NCBI RefSeq assembly: GCF_026151205.1
Contig: NC_087078.1
Location: 17,997,118 to 18,061,117 of the forward strand
DNA: 64,000 bases
From: Bolinopsis microptera
Taxonomy: Eukaryota > Ctenophora > Tentaculata > Lobata > Bolinopsidae
Direction of reading: 5' to 3'
This document shows, in pieces, positions 59,127-64,000 of this stretch. The notes beneath the pieces are model-generated. The model did not search any database. It was not told the origin of the DNA and was given only the letters and a program-made list of their open reading frames with translations. The position numbers and the translations under genes were made by a program. Within the stretch, counting starts at the first letter, position 1. Each line of letters starts with the position of its first letter.

Positions 59127-59806
59127 TAGTCTATGTAATAAGCGCCATGAGTTGGCACAGAACTTTTTGTCTCTGATTTTGATAAATTTGGTACCAAAAG
59201 TTGCCTCTCAGTGTGAATAATGCAAATTCACTGTGTAGCAAAATAACGTCGAGCTATATGTGGGCCTCCGGTGCATTACAAGAATGTACAAAGGACGAAA
59301 AATGGGTAATTTATTGCTTAAAATGCCTATAACTCCTAAAATATTGAATATTTTGAAATAATTATTACAGTATCGTAATGAGCTTAGTCAGACGCAACTT
59401 TTGGTGCCAAAATTATAATATTTGAAGCACCAAATTTTTCAAAAATTTGTTCAAAATTTCACACAAGGGGGGACCCTTGTGTTCAGATTGAAAATTTGGA
59501 AAATAATTTTCCTTTATATCTTAAAATATTAGTACTAAAAGTTTCGTCTCGATGAGCTGATTACGATGCCATAATAATTATGTGATAATAACTGAAAATG
59601 TGAAAGTTATAGGCCAAAAACTAAAAATTTGCGCGAAAAAAGCACGCGCGGCGAACAAGCGCCGTGTAGCATTTTTACTTTTTAGCGAAAATTGCTACAC
59701 GGTGGATTTATTTTATTCACATTTTTAGACAAATTTTGGTACCAAATTTATCGAAATCGGAGAAAAAAAGTTCTGTGCTCGCGCTTGGCGCTTATTACAC
59801 TGACTA
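59127..59806. mobile_element. Long-TIR foldback element of about 680 bp
   Basis: The left end reads TAGTC then TGTAATAAGCGCC and GCACAGAACTTTTTGTCTC, then GATAAATTTGGTACCAAAA. The right end, read on the minus strand, has TAGTC, TGTAATAAGCGCC, GCACAGAACTTTTTTTCTC and GATAAATTTGGTACCAAAA. The inverted arms extend about 85 bp with about 85% identity. The interior is AT-rich and non-coding and contains a second small hairpin around CGTGTAGCA (59660-59702). Confidence 0.8.
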
Positions 59807-61386
59807 ATAGTATTATAGTAATATCGCGTGATCGAGATAGTTTTTCGCCAATATCTCGCCAGGGGAGCATTTTAACCACATGTCATGGGGTGTGATTCGG
59901 AATCAGCGTCCGAAAATACATCGATCTAAGTTGGTTTCAAATGTCGGCGGCTCTTTTAGAAAAATTTCGAAGATCGAGTGTAGATCAGAGTGATTTAGCA
60001 CGCTTGCGTTCTTAGTATAAGTATGACGCAGTCGCACTGAGAACAGTGCTATAGACACCGAATATATTATTATTAGTTTTTTCAACACCTGAGTTCAGTT
60101 AATGTATAATATGAGTTTCTTAGTACATTTGTTTTGTATACAGGACTAGTTAGTCTTCACAAGCATTGTTACTATATACTTAGTAAGCTTCAGCGTTTGT
60201 TTAAGATACCCTTAACTCCTTAATATTTTGATTGGTCGACATTAAATTGTGCCTTCATCATAAAGGTATAATCTTTTAAATATTATTTCTCTTATTAGGT
60301 GTTATAGTTTTGCTGGAATACAGAGTTCCATGTTATTCTTATTTCATTTATTGCGTTTAGCGATTCTTCCAGGAATTCCGGTTTTGTAGCGGTAACAGAA
60401 TTATTCGAGGAAATCAGGTTGCAGATCTCTCTTTTCAGTGTATTTTACTGTCCTATTTCAGTCGTGTTATCGATACTATAATTATCGCCTGTCACCGTAA
60501 ACCGTTATACACTCATACCATAGATTGCATATATTATAATATATGATAATCTGTATGTGATATAGTAATCCCGTTTTTATTTGTCCTACTTTTGTATTCT
60601 TCGTTTGATCTAGCTAATATTGTGCAACTGCAAGGTTGTATGTATAGTTATGCTGAGGAACTTGTAGGTTTATAACCTACCTTATTTCAAATCAATATTG
60701 TACGGGTATCACCGGTGATGCCCTTATTACATTATAACTTGTGCCGCTTTAGTGAAGTTATTGTGTTACCCCTGGCAGCTGTAATGAACCTGCACTCTGC
60801 AGTTAGCCTTGTGAACACTTAGTTCAACTTTAAATTTTGCATCGTTATATCTTAATAAGCTAAACGTAGTTTGTTTTGTTTTAAGTTATACAAGCTCTTC
60901 GAATCAAAGAAACGCTCCACATATTTGATTATGGACATTTTAATTTATGAAAATTTTAAAAGTTTGACCGTGGCATGCCCAGTACATTATTATTACTCAA
61001 ATTTACATATTCTTTAAGAAATTTTTATGTTTTATGTAAAACGTGGTACCCTGGGGAGATTTAAGTCAAACAAAATACTGAAGAATAACATTTAAGATAA
61101 GTGTAAGTGATCCGATCTACACCCAAAAGTTGGCATTTGTCATCCTGAAATAACTCAGCAACCAGATAGTATTAGTATTGCACTAAATTTTCTATAAGTC
61201 ACCCGAATTTACATAATTTGAAGTATTCTGAAAAGTATTCTGAGATGCTTGACCCGACAGGGTATTTTGTACTTTTTTCAAAAAGGAGTCAGAATTCGGG
61301 CATGTTCGGGAGTGTTTCGAGCTACAACAGGGCTTCTATGTGCTGAACCAGGTCTCTTTTGAATTCCCACTCGGCTTTGTTGATCA
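59807..61386. other. AT-rich intergenic sequence
   Basis: No gene, RNA gene or repeat could be supported here. Short frames lack sequence features of known families. Confidence 0.6.
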
Positions 61387-61722
61387 GGGTATTGTTATTG
61401 GTGGTGTAGGGTGTTGTTATTGGTGGTGTAGGGTGTTGTTATTGGTGGTGTAGGATGTTGTTATTGGTGGTGTAGGGTGTTGTTATTGGTGGTGTAGGAT
61501 ATTGTTATTGGTGGTGTAGGATGTTGTTATTGGTGGTGTAGGGTGTTGTTATTGGTGGTGTAGGGTGTTGTTATTGGTGGTGTAGGGTGTTGTTATTGGT
61601 GGTCTAGGGTGTTGTTATTGGTGGTGTAGGGTGTTGTTATTGGTGGTCTAGGGTATTGTTATTGGTGGTGTAGGATATTGTTATTGGTGGTGTAGGATAT
61701 TGTTATTGGTGGTGTAGGATGC
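61387..61722. repeat. 22-bp minisatellite, about 15 copies, in the GPCR 3' flank
   Basis: The unit is GGGTGTTGTTATTGGTGGTG plus TA, with GGATATTG and GGTCTA variants. It begins 5 bp after the GPCR stop codon on that gene's strand, so it would be transcribed as the start of the 3' UTR. Confidence 0.95.
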
Positions 61723-61727
61723 TTCTG

Positions 61728-62958
61728 CTAGACGCTGGACGCAGGTCCCCGTGATTTATTGGTCACACGGCTGACCGTTGTACTTGCAGTTGCCGTTTGT
61801 TCCCGATGATGAGCTGACTTAAAGTTAAACAACTGTTTCTTTTTGGAACATAGAAACTTCCTAACGTTTCCCATTCTCATAGCATAAAGCCAGGAGTTGA
61901 ACATGGGACCTAGGAATACCAATAATCTTGCTACAGTTGTATAGTGCACACTAAATCCTCCACAGGAAGAACAAAGCCTGTCTCTTATCTGGTAACACCG
62001 GAGAGGGAGACTAGAGACTAAAATCAAGCCTGCTTGGACCATAGAAATAGTACACGTCTTTCTAATACTCTTGCTACCGCTTCATGCCTGGTGTTGTTAC
62101 TTATCATCTGAAATCTCGCACTCCTGACCAGAATCCTGACAATAAAACCGCAGGTAACAGCCAGGGCAGCTACTGCCAGGAGTAAAACCAGAGGGTTTGA
62201 AACATTCTCCCAGGTTTGATAAAACTCCGTGTACTCCCAATTGGTGCCCAGTTGAAGTGTGCAGCTCATGAAGATGTAGATGTTGGCAGTGTGCTCCCCG
62301 TTCTCGTCATTAATCCTGGCGTTTGAGCAAAGAAATACTGATTTTCCATCCTCCCCTTTGTATTCCCTGTCTTGCATAGTGACTCGGGCAGCAAGGATAT
62401 ACGGTAAGGTCAGTGTGAAGAAGGGGACAGCAGGACCAATCAAAAGGCTTAGTACCATCATGTAGGGTTTGAAATAGTAGGTGATTGGTCGACAGATGTG
62501 TAGAGCTCTATCAAGACATATTAAAGTGACCAGGAGGAGTTGGGTCCAGACTACTAGGTCAAGCAACGGGTCAACTACGCCGAGGTTATAAAAACCGGAG
62601 GCTAGATTAGTGTTGGTGGTCGAGAAACAGATTGCTGCCGGTATCCCAACCAGAATGATTTGAAGAAAGTCCACCGAGGTGAGAGCAGCACAAAGAACAT
62701 TGGATAGCAGGTAGGGATTTCAGGTGTCATTATTTTCTTGAAGTTCTGGTAGTCGAGGACAGCGTAGAAAGAGCAGAAGTTTCCAAAAAGAGTGACGATG
62801 ATAACCACCCACAGAACCCTTCCGAGTATCTGGAGATCACCCGAAGTTAGGGTCTTTAAAATTGATTCTCCGGAGTCAGTAGATATGTAGGAGGATGAAG
62901 TTGTAGCATCACTATCGGTAGTAGCCACGGCAGGGTAACTGTAATTAATGTTCGTCAT
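61728..62958 (-). pseudogene. Rhodopsin-like GPCR, intronless, with two frame breaks
   Basis: The ATG at 62958 gives an extracellular N-terminus with N-glycosylation sites (NYS). TM1 reads VLWVVIIVTLFGNFCSFYAV with the conserved GN. TM2 (LTSVDFLQIILVGIPAAI) appears only after a frame change near 62690. TM3 ends LICLDRALHI, a DRA form of the DRY motif. TM4 and TM5 follow. A second frame change near 62070 is needed to reach TM6 (CTISMVQAGLILVSSLPL) and TM7, which ends MFNSWLYAMR, a variant of NPxxY. The tail stops at 61728. Both shifts have the polarity of one missing base. It is either a pseudogene or an intact gene with assembly deletions. The ligand cannot be told. Confidence 0.75.
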
Positions 62959-63318
62959 GTTCGGGAATAACACGTTCTTTATAGAACACACGATACGTAG
63001 AACTAGAGGAGTATGACCTGAAAGAAATATCATGATCGCGCAGTAGCCGGTATAATTGCGATCCGTAATCACGCATAAGTCGCCCACGTTACACAAGCTC
63101 ACAAGATAACGCGCATGCAACTATTCTTAACACCCCTTTATTCATGTTTCGTTGATCGTCGTTGTTTTAAACTGCGGACGAAGCGCTCGTTTAGTTTTTT
63201 AATCAAAATCGCTGGCCACCGACCGAGTCGATTGAAAAAAGTTATTAAATAATATGTATTATTGCAATGGCTCGACCCCTGCAGCTTTGTACACATTCAG
63301 GAGCTTGAAATAACTTAA
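62959..63318. other. Short intergenic spacer between the GPCR and the LINE remnant
   Basis: The minus-strand GPCR frame is open upstream to another ATG at 63120, but the extra residues contain no recognisable signal. No other feature seen. Confidence 0.5.
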
Positions 63319-63845
63319 TTCACTTCAAAGATCCATGGTTTAGTAAACCGTTTACAGCATCTCCATTATTGGGATCGCCTGAAAACCCTGTCCCTCATGT
63401 CACTTCAGAGGCGCAGAGAACGTTACATTGTCATGCACATGTTGAAAATCCTACACGGTTTCACATCCAACGAACTTGAAGTACAGTTAACAGTAAACCC
63501 ACGATTGGGTACCCTGGCTAAGGTTCCAGCTGTCCGCGTCCGTACAAAAAGCTCAGCTGCTCATCAGACTCTATATGAAACATCATTTAGTGTAATGGGT
63601 CTCAGACTCTGGAACTGTATACCTTTGCACATACGTGCAGTCTCCAAGCATGATGGCTTCAAGCATCATATTATGACGGCGTTCATGCTTTCCTTGCCGG
63701 ATAAACGGCCAATCCGGTGCTTCACATAATTACCGCGAACTCCAATTCTATACTGGACTGGCGTAACGATCGAGAGGCATCTACTCTCTGGGTTGGTCAG
63801 CAACTCTGATGGCCTGTCGAGTTTCGACGAAGCAGATCAAAGGTA
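63319..63845 (+). mobile_element. 3' remnant of a LINE (reverse transcriptase C-terminus)
   Basis: An open frame from 63319 to 63729 reads FTSKIHGLVNRLQ, HYWDRLKTLSLMSLQRRRER and YIVMHMLKILHG, then ETSFSVMGLRLWNCIPLHIR and AFMLSLPDKRP. This is the conserved tail of CR1/Jockey/RTE-type ORF2 proteins, whose usual form is LxSLxxRRxRxxLxxxYKI and GxxxWNxLPxxIR. A stop lies just upstream and the catalytic RT domain is absent, so this is a typical 5'-truncated copy. About 115 bp of 3' sequence follow. The clade cannot be fixed. Confidence 0.85.
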
Positions 63846-64000
63846 AGGTACTACACGTCATATACTTAAGGGATGCCATTATAAGGGGGTATACCGTATA
63901 ACTATATTGTCACCATTCTTATTCTACATAAACGGTTCATCATTTAACACCACTTTCATGTATCGTTTATAATTATAAGTATATGTATCGTTTATAATTA
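63846..64000. other. AT-rich end of window
   Basis: The only structure seen is a short direct repeat of TATCGTTTATAATTATAAGT (63960) and its second partial copy (63985). Confidence 0.6.

Overview
The window looks like nuclear DNA from an intron-rich invertebrate animal. It has GT-AG introns in phase-consistent genes, orthologues of animal-specific genes (integrin-linked kinase, a DysF-type ferlin, a rhodopsin-like GPCR), a vertebrate-type TTAGGG repeat tract, a Penelope-like retroelement and several MITE-like elements. The combination of ShK-like, PAN-like, TSP1 and tectonin modules in one secreted protein fits a cnidarian or a similar early-branching marine animal. The species cannot be fixed from the sequence alone. 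I see no bacterial operons, CRISPR arrays or rRNA genes.

Layout. 1-4611 is non-coding sequence upstream of the first visible ILK exon. The last four ILK exons lie at 4612-4736 and 14137-14911 (+). Their 9.4 kb intron holds a degenerate dispersed repeat array (6515-10450), a 41-bp minisatellite (10465-11005), a telomere-like tract enclosed by inverted repeats (11247-11580) and, on the minus strand, a candidate intronless gene with a TATA box (12837-13478). 14912-24217 is intergenic and carries a 438-bp tandem duplication and two inverted Penelope-like copies (17912-21612). A complete DysF-containing ferlin gene runs from 24218 to 56201 (+, about 39 coding exons, about 2055 aa). Its largest intron (41231-52356) contains a whole 15-exon gene on the opposite strand (51692 to 41928). 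That gene encodes a secreted protein of about 1513 aa with signal peptide, ShK-like region, two PAN-like modules, 18 TSP1 repeats and a C-terminal tectonin-like region. A hAT-type MITE with a perfect 8-bp target duplication sits in one of its introns. Further right are a small secreted cysteine-rich peptide gene apparently split by a MITE (56808-58022, -), a long-TIR element (59127-59806), a frame-broken GPCR (61728-62958, -) and the 3' end of a LINE (63319-63845).

The most unusual signal is in the ferlin gene. At three separate exons, the last bases of the exon, its 5' splice site and the first intron bases have been amplified together into a minisatellite (about 19, 7 and 5 copies). This leaves arrays of apparently intact decoy splice donors. 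Nearly every large ferlin intron also holds some tandem repeat. Three frame breaks (one in ferlin, two in the GPCR) all have the polarity of a single missing base. This points to residual assembly deletions as an alternative to pseudogenisation.
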